Shown: piece after piece, positions 10,848-20,590 of the stretch | Position numbering within the stretch: the stretch's first letter is position 1 | How the letters are laid out: the number at the start of each line of letters is the position of its first letter | Source of the DNA: Pleurodeles waltl | Lineage: Eukaryota; Chordata; Amphibia; Caudata; Salamandridae | Assembly: GCF_031143425.1 (NCBI RefSeq) | Contig: NC_090448.1 | Span: forward strand, 537,682,313 to 537,746,312 | Direction: 5' to 3' | Length of the DNA: 64,000 nucleotides | Program-made: the position numbers and the translations under genes | Notes under the pieces: model-generated | Databases searched by the model: none | Told to the model about the DNA's origin: nothing | The model's input: the letters and a program-made list of their open reading frames with translations, nothing else

Positions 10848-12740
10848 GATGGTTATGGTACCGCAATCTGTTGAAATCTTACGGACGAGAACGAAAACAC
10901 AACATTTGACGGGGGCCAGACTGACAAGGTATGAGACAAGCATATTGGGAGCTCCAAATGTAACTTTGAAAAGATGTACAGTGTTGAATCCAGCAACGCT
11001 ATTGCCAAGTGATACTGCTGAAATTGAAAAAGAGGAAGGCATAGAGCATGGTTGTCTTGAAGTGACAAAACTATGCACAACACTTAGACCTGATATCAGA
11101 GATACTCAATTAGAAGAAAATGATCAAATTGTCTTTGTTGATGGTTCATGCCTCAGAGATGGAACAGGCACATTGAGGGCAAGATATGCTGTATGTACAT
11201 TTACAGGAAGCCTAGAAGCATGTTGGCTTCCCGGTGTATATTCAGCACAAGTGACAGAATTGGTGGCTCTTACTAGAGCATGTTATGTTTCTACCAGGCT
11301 GCGAGTGACAATATACACAGATAGTCAATATGGATTTGGAATCGTTCATGATTTTGGTCAATTGTGGTCGCACAGAGGGTTTATGACCGCAAGTGGAACT
11401 CCAGTGTGAAATGGTGAGAGGATAAAAGACTTACTGTATGCAATACAATTGCCAGAAGAGATTGCCGTAGTGAAATGCAGTGCACACCAGATTACATTTC
11501 CTTGGGAAATAGATATGGGGATCAGGTAGCAAGGTTTTGCGCCCTGAACTGTATATTGTTCAAGGATAAGTGGGAACTAATGCAAGAAGAAGAGACCAGT
11601 TGTGCAAATTTTGCATTAAAGGTGATTGACATCCTAGAGGAGTTGAAAACATTGCAAGAAAGCGCAGACAAGGAAGAGAAAAAGCTGTGGGCAAAGCTGA
11701 AGTGTGTAAAGAGACCAGATGAGATCTGGGTGTCTGAGGAGGGTCAGATAGTACTGCCAAATTGTCTGTTGTCTCAGATGGCTCGGTATTCCCATGGTCA
11801 GGCACATATTGGAAGGGATGCCATGATTAGGTTGTTCAAAGTTGATTGGTTCATTCTGAAATTTAGACAAGCAGCTGAAGCAGTGTGTCACAGAAGTGTA
11901 ATCTGTCAGCAACTAAATGTGGGAAAAGGGACAGTGGTAAATATGAGCCACATTGGAAGAGCAGGAGGACCATCCAGCAGAATGCAGTTGTATTTCACTG
12001 AGATGCCTGCATGTGGTGGATTGAAGTACATGTTGGTGATTGTGTGTGTGTTTAGTCATTGGATTGAAGCATACCCCACACACAGAAGTGACAGTCTCAC
12101 AGTTGCAAAGCTACTCCTTAGAGAACTGATACCAAGGTTCGGCTTTTCCGATCTCCTTAGAATCAGATAGGGGAATGCACTTCAATAACGAAGTGATTAA
12201 GCTCTTGATGTGCAGCACTAAACATTGAACAGAAGCTTCACTGCAGCTATCGTTCAGAGGCATCAGGACTTGTAGAACAAATGAATGGTACCCTGAAGTC
12301 AAGAACTGCCAAAATGTGCGCAGCTACAAATCTGAAATGGCTGGATACATTGCTTCTAGTGTTGATGTCAATGAGAAATATACCGGACAGGAAAACAGGA
12401 TTGTCCCCATATGAGATACTTATGGGGCGAGCAATGAGATTGGCAGCAATACCAGCCAATGCTCTTGTCAATATTACAGATGATATGGTGTTGGATTACT
12501 GCAAGGGTCTAGCTGATGTGGTTCGATTTTTTTTCCTCAGCAGGTACAAGCCGTTACTCTGCCACCTATCCAGGACCCAGGCCACAATCTAAGAACAGGA
12601 GATTGGGTCGTGATCAAAAAGCATGTATGCAAAACTTGCCTAGAGCCACTTTGGAGAGGTCCATACCAAGTGGTGCTGACAACTACAACAGTTGTGAAGT
12701 GTGCAGGATTTCCTAACTGGATACATGCGAGCCAAACAAA
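10838..12740 (+). pseudogene. ERV-A RNase H and integrase, 3' part of split pol
   Basis: RNase H is readable at about 11,130-11,430, with FVDGS (first catalytic Asp), a Glu in VTELVAL and YTDSQYG (third acidic residue). Integrase follows: the HHCC zinc module near 11,795-11,925 (HIGRDAM ... CHRSVICQQ), and the core with SHWIEAYPT near 12,055. The first catalytic Asp is replaced by Tyr (codon TAT at 11,991). The second Asp block is frameshifted near 12,160, with a TAG at 12,167. The C-terminal domain (GDWVVIKK ... GPYQVVL ... WIHAS) lies at 12,600-12,735. Reading frames change several times. ERV-B has the same domain order with the integrase Asp retained. Confidence 0.88.
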
Positions 12741-13362
12741 GTGGTGAGTCCTCAGGATCATGAAGAAGTGTTGCTGAGAACGCCAGCAGCCGCAAAATGA
12801 ATACTTCTACCTGAACCAGAGCCAGAGCAAGTTGAGCCAGAAGTTTATCCACAGTTGGCAGAAGAAGGATCAATAACCCCAGTGAGAGACGAAGGCGTGG
12901 AAAATGCAGAGGAAATATCGAGAAAATCGATGTATCAGAAGTGAGGAGAGATCCATGCACAGGAGAGGTTCTCACTAAAACAAAGTGCTGAAACGCAAGA
13001 TCGTCAAGTGCCAGAACCTGAGGGAGAGAGAGTTGAGACAGGTCTAAGCAAAGGTGATCTGACTCCTCCTGAACCCGTTGCAGGTCCATCAAGAGAAGGC
13101 ACTTCAGACAAAGTAAAAGAGAAAAGTCCGCTCTTGAAGAGATTGTTGACAGAAGGAGTGAGAAAAGGAGATCATTGGCCAGAATCTCAAACAGGCAAGA
13201 AAAAGGACTTGGTAATAAATGAGACAATAGAGGACGAATTAGACACTACAAAGAAAGATGAATTGAGTGATGGAGGACTAACAGGAGAAAGAAGGTTGAA
13301 GAGAAAGAGTGTCAAGTCAAAAATACGCGGGACCAGAGTGGGCATATGCCGCGACAAGTGAT
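12741..13362 (+). pseudogene. ERV-A Pol C-terminal acidic extension
   Basis: Directly downstream of the integrase WIHAS segment, coding similarity to ERV-B continues for about 200 codons. The segment begins KVVSPQDHEEVLLRTP, then becomes rich in Glu, Pro, Ser and Lys, with shared blocks SITPVRDEG near 12,870 and LTPPEPVAGPSRE near 13,060. It ends in a basic RRLKRKSVKSK stretch and a stop at 13,360. The ORF from 13,008 to 13,361 is open. No known domain is recognised. It lies upstream of the env splice acceptor, so it belongs to pol or to a separate small gene rather than to env. Confidence 0.55.
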
Positions 13363-13608
13363 TGGCAAAACAAGTTTATGTCCTTTTGCTTTGACAGAGA
13401 AGTTCTGAATCAGTATTTTGATGCACCCTGAAAAGAATCAATAGACTGAGTTGTCAAACTAAGCAAAAGAAGCAATTGAGAAAACTGTCAAGCTTAACCG
13501 GAAAAGACATTAAAAACCTGATATGACATTTAAAACCTGGAGATGACTAGCTGCCAACCGATTTTGACAAAGGAAGTAAAGGGGTCTTGTTGTGTGAAGA
13601 CAGAGAAA

Positions 13609-13680
13609 AATAATAATAATAATAATAATAATATATAATAATAATAATAATAATAATATATATATATATATATATATATA
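13609..13680 (+). repeat. AAT/AT microsatellite in the pol-env interval
   Basis: An AAT trinucleotide array with a short AT interruption passes into an AT dinucleotide array. It lies between the acidic pol extension and the env splice acceptor of ERV-A. The corresponding ERV-B interval has no such array that I can see. Confidence 0.95.
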
Positions 13681-13740
13681 AATATAAATTTTTGATTTTT
13701 CCGTGTTGCATATTAATTAGGAGTTAATATTCTGCTTTCT

Positions 13741-13757
13741 GATTCTTTACAGATCAT
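13741..13757 (+). promoter_or_regulatory. Candidate env splice acceptor of ERV-A
   Basis: A pyrimidine-rich stretch ends in ctttacag at 13,752 and is followed by atcatgg, placing an ATG two codons after the junction. The same ttctttacagatca string occurs on the minus strand of ERV-B at 54,782-54,795, in the same position before env. Conservation of the junction in both copies supports use as the subgenomic env acceptor. Confidence 0.5.
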
Positions 13758-14850
13758 GGCTGGATTAGGTATGATAGGTATTGTAGATATTTGAGTGTAG
13801 GAATGGCGATTGTGTGTGGGATATTGTTTATAATAATGATTATGGGAATGTCAATTCATGAAGTGAGAGAAGCAAAGGTTACACCTGTTCAAGAAACTAC
13901 TACACTAACAGCTATAGAGAAGTTTAAACTAGATGAGCAATATTTCCATGTTTATACTAACGCAAGAGGAGAGCTGTCTTCTAACGTCTTTTATCGTTTA
14001 ATGAGAGAGTATGTGGAAACGATGAATGCAAGGGATTGTCTTGTGTGCACTCAAATACCTTCCTCTGTGGAAGAAGGGGTCACCTATCATAGTCTACCTC
14101 TAACTTACGGAATAATTTGTAGTTTGCTACTAACTCGCTTCTGCACTTCTACTTGGGAATAGTTTTTCCTAAGATTTATCAAATAGATGATTTGAAAAGG
14201 ATACCGAAAATGACTTGAGTTACACCAAAAGAGAAAAACTGCCTCTGCAATAGTGGGGGATATTTTTGGAACAATAATTCCTTCTGTAGGAGTTTTACTG
14301 AATGCAAACAAAATTCGAAAGCTGTCAACTATAGTAGATAATATGTTAACTAACTTTACAGGGGCTATACTTTTACTAAACACTGAATTAGCTGCGGATA
14401 GAGCTATGACCCTTCAAAATACGCTTGCTTTAGACATAATATTGGGGAAAGACGGAGGAGTCTGCAAAATGATTAACTAGAGGCATTGTTGCTCTTATAT
14501 ACCTGAGAATGAGAAAGAGATAAAAGATTTGCTTACTAATTTAACTAATGCGAGTAAAGATTTGAAGGAGCTGAAGGAACCAGGAGTGTGGGAAAAGGTT
14601 GGAAATGGGTTAGTCACAATAGGTAATTGGTTTAGTCAAATTTGGTGTGTGATATTGTGGAAAATTGTTCAGGGAATACGGATTGTGATCATTGCTATAT
14701 TAGGATAATGGGGGGTATGTAAATTATGGCACAAAATTCAATTAAGAAGGACTAAAAATAATCAGAAGCAGGAAGAACAACCCAGAAGAATAATTTATAG
14801 GGAAAATGTGAGCAAAAGAGATCAAAATGTGGCTGAGAGTAATTTGTAAT
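13756..14850 (+). pseudogene. ERV-A envelope remnant
   Basis: Env mediates attachment and fusion in an intact retrovirus. A short N-terminal piece is followed by a strongly hydrophobic segment at about 13,795-13,860 (AIVCGILFIIMIMGM). The surface part is short, about 440 bases to 14,230 against about 820 in ERV-B, so an internal segment is deleted. A KREK-type cleavage region lies near 14,230. The transmembrane subunit shows an immunosuppressive-like LQNTLALDIIL followed by a Cys-x7-Cys-Cys loop near 14,460, with an in-frame TAG at 14,478. A membrane anchor lies near 14,660-14,710 and a basic cytoplasmic tail ends at 14,850. Frame changes occur near 13,788 and 14,160. Confidence 0.8.
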
Positions 14851-14867
14851 GATTGATAAAAGGAAGG
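14851..14867 (+). promoter_or_regulatory. ERV-A polypurine tract
   Basis: The run aaaaggaagg ends at the first base of the LTR (14,868). Its position between the env stop and the LTR is that of a plus-strand primer. The ERV-B equivalent is degraded. Confidence 0.65.
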
Positions 14868-16334
14868 TGTGATGACATATTTAGTCATCAGAGGAGGGAC
14901 TGTTGCAGCAGAAGTGCTAATATGAGAATATTCTAATGATTTGCGTATACATATTAATGAGAAAAACAACATTTGAAAACGAATAAATTAAAATAAAGTG
15001 TAATGTGCAAAATGTTCCCACGGGGAGTGGCCACCATCTGTGTTAACAGTACTAAAATAATGTGAAATTTGTATGAAATATGTAATAATATGCCATAACT
15101 GATGATATAACCTATGTTTTATAATGCTTCGTATCCTTAACTTAGCCGAACTAGAGGCCTGGTCGGCGCTGGGCCTTGCTTGCTTAAACGTGGAGACGTG
15201 ATGAGCCGCAGAGGACTGAAACTGGAGAAAAATACCTTGGACTGTACAGAGTTCAGAGATGAGCTCTACTAGAATTTTCTGCAAATTCACCAGCGGACAG
15301 GAGACGATAAGAACAAATTGATACAATTATGTGTAGAGTAGGCTAAATGTACTTTCCCAGGATCTGAACAATAGAGGCACTGACTAAGACAGTAAGGAAC
15401 AATTTTGTTACCTGAAGAGCCAGATGATGTACTCATCGATGGAGGGACCAATCATATTAATGGAACTTGATGCTTGTACCGACGCCGACAAGTGGTAAAC
15501 AAAAACTATAGGTTGGAGTCACAACCCCTGATAAGGTTGACCAATTAGCAAGTTGTGGGACGGACTGAGAAACCCTAATAAAAAGTCATGAAACGAGAAG
15601 GAAAAATCAGATTGGAGAGGCCAAAGTTGGTGACGTCAGGAGACGCTGTCCGAAGTTCTGAAATTTGGGCTTGCTCCCTGTGAGCCCGAGCCTTGCTGAT
15701 GACTGATGACCTGGAGACGAAGACTGACTCGTTGCTGATCTATCTTGGATAGGTGGCTATAACTGATTGACCGACTAATGTGTGCTTTTTCCTTCTAGGT
15801 ACCAAATGGGCTGCTTAGAAATGTGTTTCTCTCTTAGTTAGATATTTTTCCAAATTCATGATTTTGATTACATTATTTTTCGCATGAAGACCCACATGCT
15901 GATGCTAATCTGAGATAGGTAGGCTGACAAGGGCGACTAAATGGTGACTTTGACTGACTGACCCGCATTGCTGTATTTATCAATGATTATGAAGTTGCCA
16001 TCTTAGATTGATGTTGTTTTTGCTTATTAATAAGATCTGGGTGAATTATTGCTCATGATGCTAATAAAGTTTGATCAACCATGGATTCATTGAATAAAGG
16101 TTTTGATTAGAAATGTAACTAATAGGAATAAAAACGAACTAATTTTCAATTTGAGAGTGATGGTATTTTCTTATTAGTCTAGTTTTTTTTTTTGCTGTTA
16201 TATGTTTGGTTGTGATTACTGTTGATGTTTCTCTGGTCACCACTTAACTAGGATACTCTATGCGATCAATAAGATTCACCGACCTATACGCGTCCCCTTG
16301 TAAGTTTACTTACTAAGGACAAGGCGCGCTAACA
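14868..16334 (+). repeat. LTR-A, 3' LTR of ERV-A (1,467 bp)
   Basis: The boundaries come from alignment by eye with the ERV-B LTR: both begin TGTGATGACATA and both end GCGCTAACA. An inverted repeat TGATGAC/GTCATCA lies at 14,870-14,890. A 20-base block at 15,017-15,036 with the palindrome GTGGCCAC is identical in the LTR at 60,065-61,677. Two AATAAA signals near 16,063 and 16,093 are possible polyadenylation signals. I could not place a TATA box or R start with confidence. The length is large for a class I retrovirus. Confidence 0.82.
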
Positions 16335-16560
16335 GTTTTTGGTAGCAGCTTGATGGTTAGTTTCCTTAGGGAACTAGTTAGGTTGTGAGTAGAGGTTATG
16401 GTGGTAGTTTAAAAAAAATCAAGAATAGTTGTTCAAATTTTATGAGGTTTGAATTTAGTTTTTCTAAAATGGCAATGGTAGCAAAGATTATGTTCCCTTA
16501 AGCCCAGAAATGACTTTCCCAGATCCTGGATCCTATGGATAAAGATGGACTATGTTCTCG
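16335..16560 (+). other. Possible retroviral primer-binding site and leader after LTR-A
   Basis: Five bases after the LTR end is TGGTAGCAGCTTGATGG (16,340-16,356). Its first nine bases fit the complement of a tRNA-Leu 3' end. The following 200 bases have no ORF and no recognised feature. A PBS after what should be the 3' LTR would mean a tandem or recombined provirus. The match is partial, so this is a suggestion. Confidence 0.3.
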
Positions 16561-17110
16561 GCGTGGTTTGAAATAGTATGAGATAGTAATTGCGCTTGCA
16601 TAGGCTTAAGCAGACCGCAGGTGAATTGTGATGTATGTGAATTGAAGTAGGGTGTCTGCGTACTCCAATTTAGCACCAAAGCTAGTGCAGAACTCGAAGG
16701 GGGATCTAGAGACACACACTGTACCAAGGATGGATCCCCCAGCAGTAACCAGACTAAAGGCCCTTGCATTTCTTAAGGTCAGAAGGTACACCAGAGGTAA
16801 CCAGAAGAGTGCCAACGATGCACAAAATGGCATCCTTAAAAGCTGCAATCTGTTTCTGGGTCACATATGGCCTGAGAATCTCAATGATACTGTTGAAAAT
16901 AAGCCATACTGTCAGGAATAAGAACATGTGCTGTCCAGGTCCCGCCCGAAACTCCGCTGCGTGGCTCTGTGGCGCTTTCTGCGCACCACTTGTCATCCCC
17001 TCCTGCTCCATAGGTGGCCATCAGCGTCGCCTGCCCTGTGACAAAGCTCATAGAGTTGCAGGTTCAGGACATTGGTGGACAAGATGCACTTATCAGTGCT
17101 ATTCCATGAA
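16561..17110 (-). other. Unrecognised minus-strand ORFs with hydrophobic segments
   Basis: A minus-strand ORF of 85 codons (17,011 to 16,754) starts with a hydrophilic N-terminus and then a membrane-like stretch (MFLFLTVWLIF), followed by a second hydrophobic segment. An overlapping ORF (16,848 to 16,606) is also hydrophobic. Both lie just downstream, on the minus strand, of promoter-like motifs at 17,111-17,151. I do not recognise the protein. It may be a first exon, a decayed gene or chance. No splice donor was found that settles it. Confidence 0.2.
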
Positions 17111-17151
17111 GGGACTACAATTCCCATGTTTTTAGAGGCAGCAGCCATCTT
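17111..17151 (-). promoter_or_regulatory. Candidate TATA-less promoter with ZNF143-like and YY1-like sites
   Basis: The plus-strand string gggactacaattcccatg (17,111-17,128) matches the ACTACAATTCCC core of ZNF143/Staf sites. The minus strand carries AAGATGGCTGCTGCC (17,151 downwards), the form of a YY1 site found just downstream of many vertebrate start sites. Together they predict minus-strand transcription starting near 17,150. Similar motifs also occur in dispersed repeats, so this is low to moderate. Confidence 0.3.
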
Positions 17152-17424
17152 GGGGCTCACTATTTTGAAGACTCCGATGCAGTCAGACCTCGTGGGGGAT
17201 TCTCTGAAGGAGAGCAGAGTTCCTGCATGGCAGAGTGGCATCCGATCGAAGTATCCTTGTTTCCATGGTGTATTAAAAAACGAGTAGGTCGTATTCGTAG
17301 CAGTAAGGCCTTGATGACTTCAATTTAGGAGGAAGTCATTATTTCCAGAAGTAAAGCGCCCCTTAACACGAGCAAAGGGTTTCCAGTGTCCAGGTTACGG
17401 CAGCCTAGACGCGATGATCAAAGG

Positions 17425-17820
17425 CATTTCAGTCCACAGATGTAAAGCGCTCTAGGCACAGCAATTCAAGCGCTTCAGTCCACAGGTGTAAAGCGCTCTT
17501 GGCACGATAATTCAGGCGCTTCAGTCCACATATGTAAAGCGCTCTTGGCACGATAATTCAGGCGCTTCAGTCCACATAAGTAAAACGCTCTTGGCACGAT
17601 AATTCAGGCGCTTCAATCCACATATGTAAGGCGCTTTTGGCATGGCAGTTCAGGCGCTTCAGTCCACTAAAGCACTCTTGGCACGACAATTCAGGCGCTT
17701 CAGTCCACAGATGAAAAGCGCTCTTGGCACGGCAATCAAAGTGCTTCAATCCATAGGAGTAAAAGGTTCTTAGTAAAACAATCAAGGTGATTCAGGTCAC
17801 ATAAGTAAAGCGCTTCAAGT
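17425..17820. repeat. 46-bp minisatellite, about nine copies
   Basis: The anchor agtccac (with variants) starts at 17,431, 17,477, 17,523, 17,569, 17,615, 17,661, 17,702, 17,748 and 17,794. The spacing is 46 bases except for one 41-base unit. Each unit carries AAAGCGCTCTTGGCAC and ATTCAGGCGCTTC. The last two units are the most diverged. Both AGCGCT and GCGC elements recur, giving a locally CpG-rich array in AT-rich surroundings. Confidence 0.95.
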
Positions 17821-18018
17821 TCAATGAGTAAAAACATTTTTGGCTTTATAGTTATGAATGTGAAAGTATTTCTGGAGATAAGCAAATCATAGTTTTTATT
17901 GTTTTTTGGAAAGCATAATATGTGAAAAGCATATTTAATTCTTTGAGATTTTCTAGGTCATGATCAAAGGTTTATGTTATAAATGCATAGATGTTACAGG
18001 ATTGATATTATGAGTATA

Positions 18019-18148
18019 ATCATAGTCCAAAGCTTTTGCCATCTCTTGATTCTGAGGTTGTAGTTTATTCTTGTTCCATGGTGATCATAGTCTAAAGCTC
18101 TTGCCATCTCTTGGTTCTGAGGTCGTAGTTTATTCTTGTTCCAGGATT
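18019..18148. repeat. 65-bp tandem duplication
   Basis: Two adjacent 65-base units start at 18,019 and 18,084. Both contain atcatagtc.aaagc followed by ttgccatctcttg and gtagtttattcttgttcca. They differ at a handful of positions. Confidence 0.9.
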
Positions 18149-18261
18149 CAAAGAAGGGGCTTTGCCCTCATTTCAAAAGGGGTCTCCATCAGATATCGGA
18201 GACGCATTTGAGTCAAGAGTCTATTGATGAGTTATATTTCTATGAATGAGTAAATGCATAT

Positions 18262-18335
18262 TTGTACTAACCTTTTCTTTTCAGATCTCTCTCCCTGCTG
18301 TTCCCTACCTAATTCCCTTCCCACCGACTGGCTTC
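18262..18335 (+). repeat. Chromovirus LTR 3'-segment fragment
   Basis: The block gctgttccctacctaat with its flanks (18,297 onward) is shared with the LTRs at 29,318 and 34,960. As in those copies it is preceded by a pyrimidine-rich stretch ending in AG. Sequence 5' of it is not clearly alignable, so this is a diverged relative or a truncated LTR of the same superfamily. Confidence 0.55.
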
Positions 18336-20590
18336 ATCATAACTCTGTGCTGTAATAGCTTTCTGAGTTGGTGACGCCAGAAGGTGGGCCTTTTGTTCAG
18401 CAACGTGCAGATTCAGAGGAAAGGACACAGTGACACATACCTTCTGAAATGGAATTCTGAAACCTCTGTGTTGACCCTTCCCGTAGTAGCAGTGGATGCA
18501 TAATCTAGGATTAAAACCAGGAACTCACTGACTTTCTGTCTTGATAATGGGGAAGACTGCCCTAATGTGTTAAACTCAATGTTTCTGTTCAATTTGTATT
18601 CAACCTTACTAGTAACCTCAGGAGATGTCCTCCTTTCCCATTTTTTGGGTTTAACTTTTTTTGCTTCTGGGATTGCCCAAGGTCTGGGATATTTATTGTT
18701 ACTCTTAAGGATGGGGTGATGTGTGTGCTCAGCCAGCCTTAGGTTATTTATTCTATAACTCTTACCTTCCCCATGGATAAGGTGTAGTTACCTCCCCTCT
18801 CACCTTGCCCAAATGTGTGTTAATGCAAGATCAGAGGTGGATTGTGGAAGGGTAAGGATGCCCATCCAAGGGCTAGGTGATGGTTTATAGAGCATGGCTC
18901 TAGCCCACCTATCCCAAGATGGAGTCTTAGTTTCCCACTTGCTGTGCTCAAAGGTAGGAGTGCTGCAATTCTAAAGATCTGCTGTTCCTGATGGTAAAGA
19001 AGGGGGGTTAATCTCCCATTGCTCAAAAGGGCAGGCATTTATTTGTTATTCATTGCTTCCATGAACAAAAAGCAGGGGGTACGGCATAGTCTTAAATTCC
19101 TCTTCCCTTTCCTTCCCTATATTTGCCCTCCCTAGTTTAATCAAGTCAGAGGTATTTAGTACCCTCTCCTCCATCTTCCTTGAGCATTGGCTCATTTCTG
19201 TGCCCACTGTACCTAGGGGCAGTTGGGGGGATTCTTTCTTCCTTTTACCCCCATCTTGTCCAATGACAAGTGCTGATTTTAGGTGTAGCAGTGTATGTTT
19301 CACACCACAGTTTGCACAATTGATAATAGGGCGTCAGCAGCACAATTGTTAGATGTCCTGTGCTATTTTATTGCTCTGCCACTGGGCAAGGAGAGGTGAG
19401 TTTAGCAAACAATGCTGTGCACTTTGGCCAGGGAAGGGGTAACAAATGATGAAAGAACAAGGTAGGCATAATTTCCATCCACGCTCTTGGGCAATGGGGC
19501 AGAGTCACCCATTCCTTTACCCCCTCAATTTACCTGTGCTTGATAAGGCAGGGGAGATTTTTTCTTTTATATTGTCAAGCTCCCCTACGCACTACCGCCC
19601 TTCCCCAACGTGATCACAGACAAGTCTGAAATGATGATGGTGAAGGCCTTCCTAATCTTTTGATCACTTGCTGGAACATAGGCCTAACCACTTAGACATG
19701 ATACAGCACTGTGTCCAGGTGGACTGCTTTGCCTACTCCTATTTGTCTTCCAATATTCCTAAACACGGAAAGGATGGGAATCATGAACGCTCAGTGTATG
19801 TACACCTAATCAGTGTATTTGATTTTATTTCTCCTCCAATCGAAATGGATTATTTGTAATCATATTTAGATAGATAAGGAATTGGTGTATGCGTCAACAT
19901 TTCTGGATAAAAATTTACATAAGCGAAAAAAGGCAGAGATTACAGAAAAGCTTCTGTAGCATTAAAATCTGGGGGACTTTCAGTCAACAGTTTTGGCGTT
20001 AGTAGCACAGACAGCAGCGTATGGGGCACTGGAGTTATTTTGAAATGCTATACATTTTGGAGGCCATATGTAGCTAAACGCAGCACATGTATCACTATCT
20101 TTGAAGTTCCCACAATCATCTATTTACACCATTTATATTTCTCATCGGTTGTGTAATTAATCAGAGGACAGTCCATGCGGAATTGCCCTGGCATGTAGGA
20201 AACCTACGCTAAAGTGGCTTATTTTTATCTAAAACATCTTTATAAGAATTTGCCTTTGTAATCAAAACAACAGTGGAGTACTGAATATATCACATAATCC
20301 ATACACTGGTATTAGCAAATGGTTGGACTTTGTGGTACTGTTATAGATGACAGTTGTACAATTCTTCTTGGACTCTCCTCTCTTTTTATGTATGGTAACT
20401 GCCAAATGTAAAGATACATGTACATAAATGTCCATGAGGATATTTATGTAGCGCTAGTGCCCAGAAATAAAGTGCGCGAAAGTGTGGTTTCTTCATTGAT
20501 AAACTGTTTACTGTCCACACAAATGAAATTACCTTCATCCTGTTGTTGTCTTGTGCATTAAGCTATGGAAATGGCAAATTATACGTTAGA
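18336..20590. other. No gene seen; AT-moderate unique-looking sequence
   Basis: Short ORFs only, none with codon structure or domains I recognise. No tandem repeat or element boundary was identified. It may contain old unclassified repeats. Confidence 0.5.

Larger units (their letters stand above)
1..16334 (+). mobile_element. ERV-A, class I endogenous retrovirus (5' end outside window)
   Basis: The order gag, protease, reverse transcriptase, RNase H, integrase, env and LTR is visible on the plus strand, with many stops and frame changes. The integrase C-terminus (GDWV...GPYQVVL...WIHAS) and the transmembrane Env module place it near gamma/epsilonretroviruses. Most gag, protease and RT pieces share one frame (ORFs at 966, 1497, 1881, 2082, 2487 and 3294), broken by stops. 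The element is split between 4,000 and 10,838 by a nested LINE. The 5' LTR and start of gag lie before base 1. The copy is coding-dead. ERV-B at 51,681-58,865 is a second member of the family and was used to align the broken parts. Confidence 0.9.

Noticed and set aside
17567..17785. Minus-strand ORF of 72 codons with repeating peptide
   Set aside because: It is a translation of the 46-bp minisatellite. The unit length is not a multiple of three and no start context supports it.
17425..17820. CRISPR array
   Set aside because: The whole 46-bp unit is conserved, with no variable spacers, and the setting is eukaryotic. It is a minisatellite.
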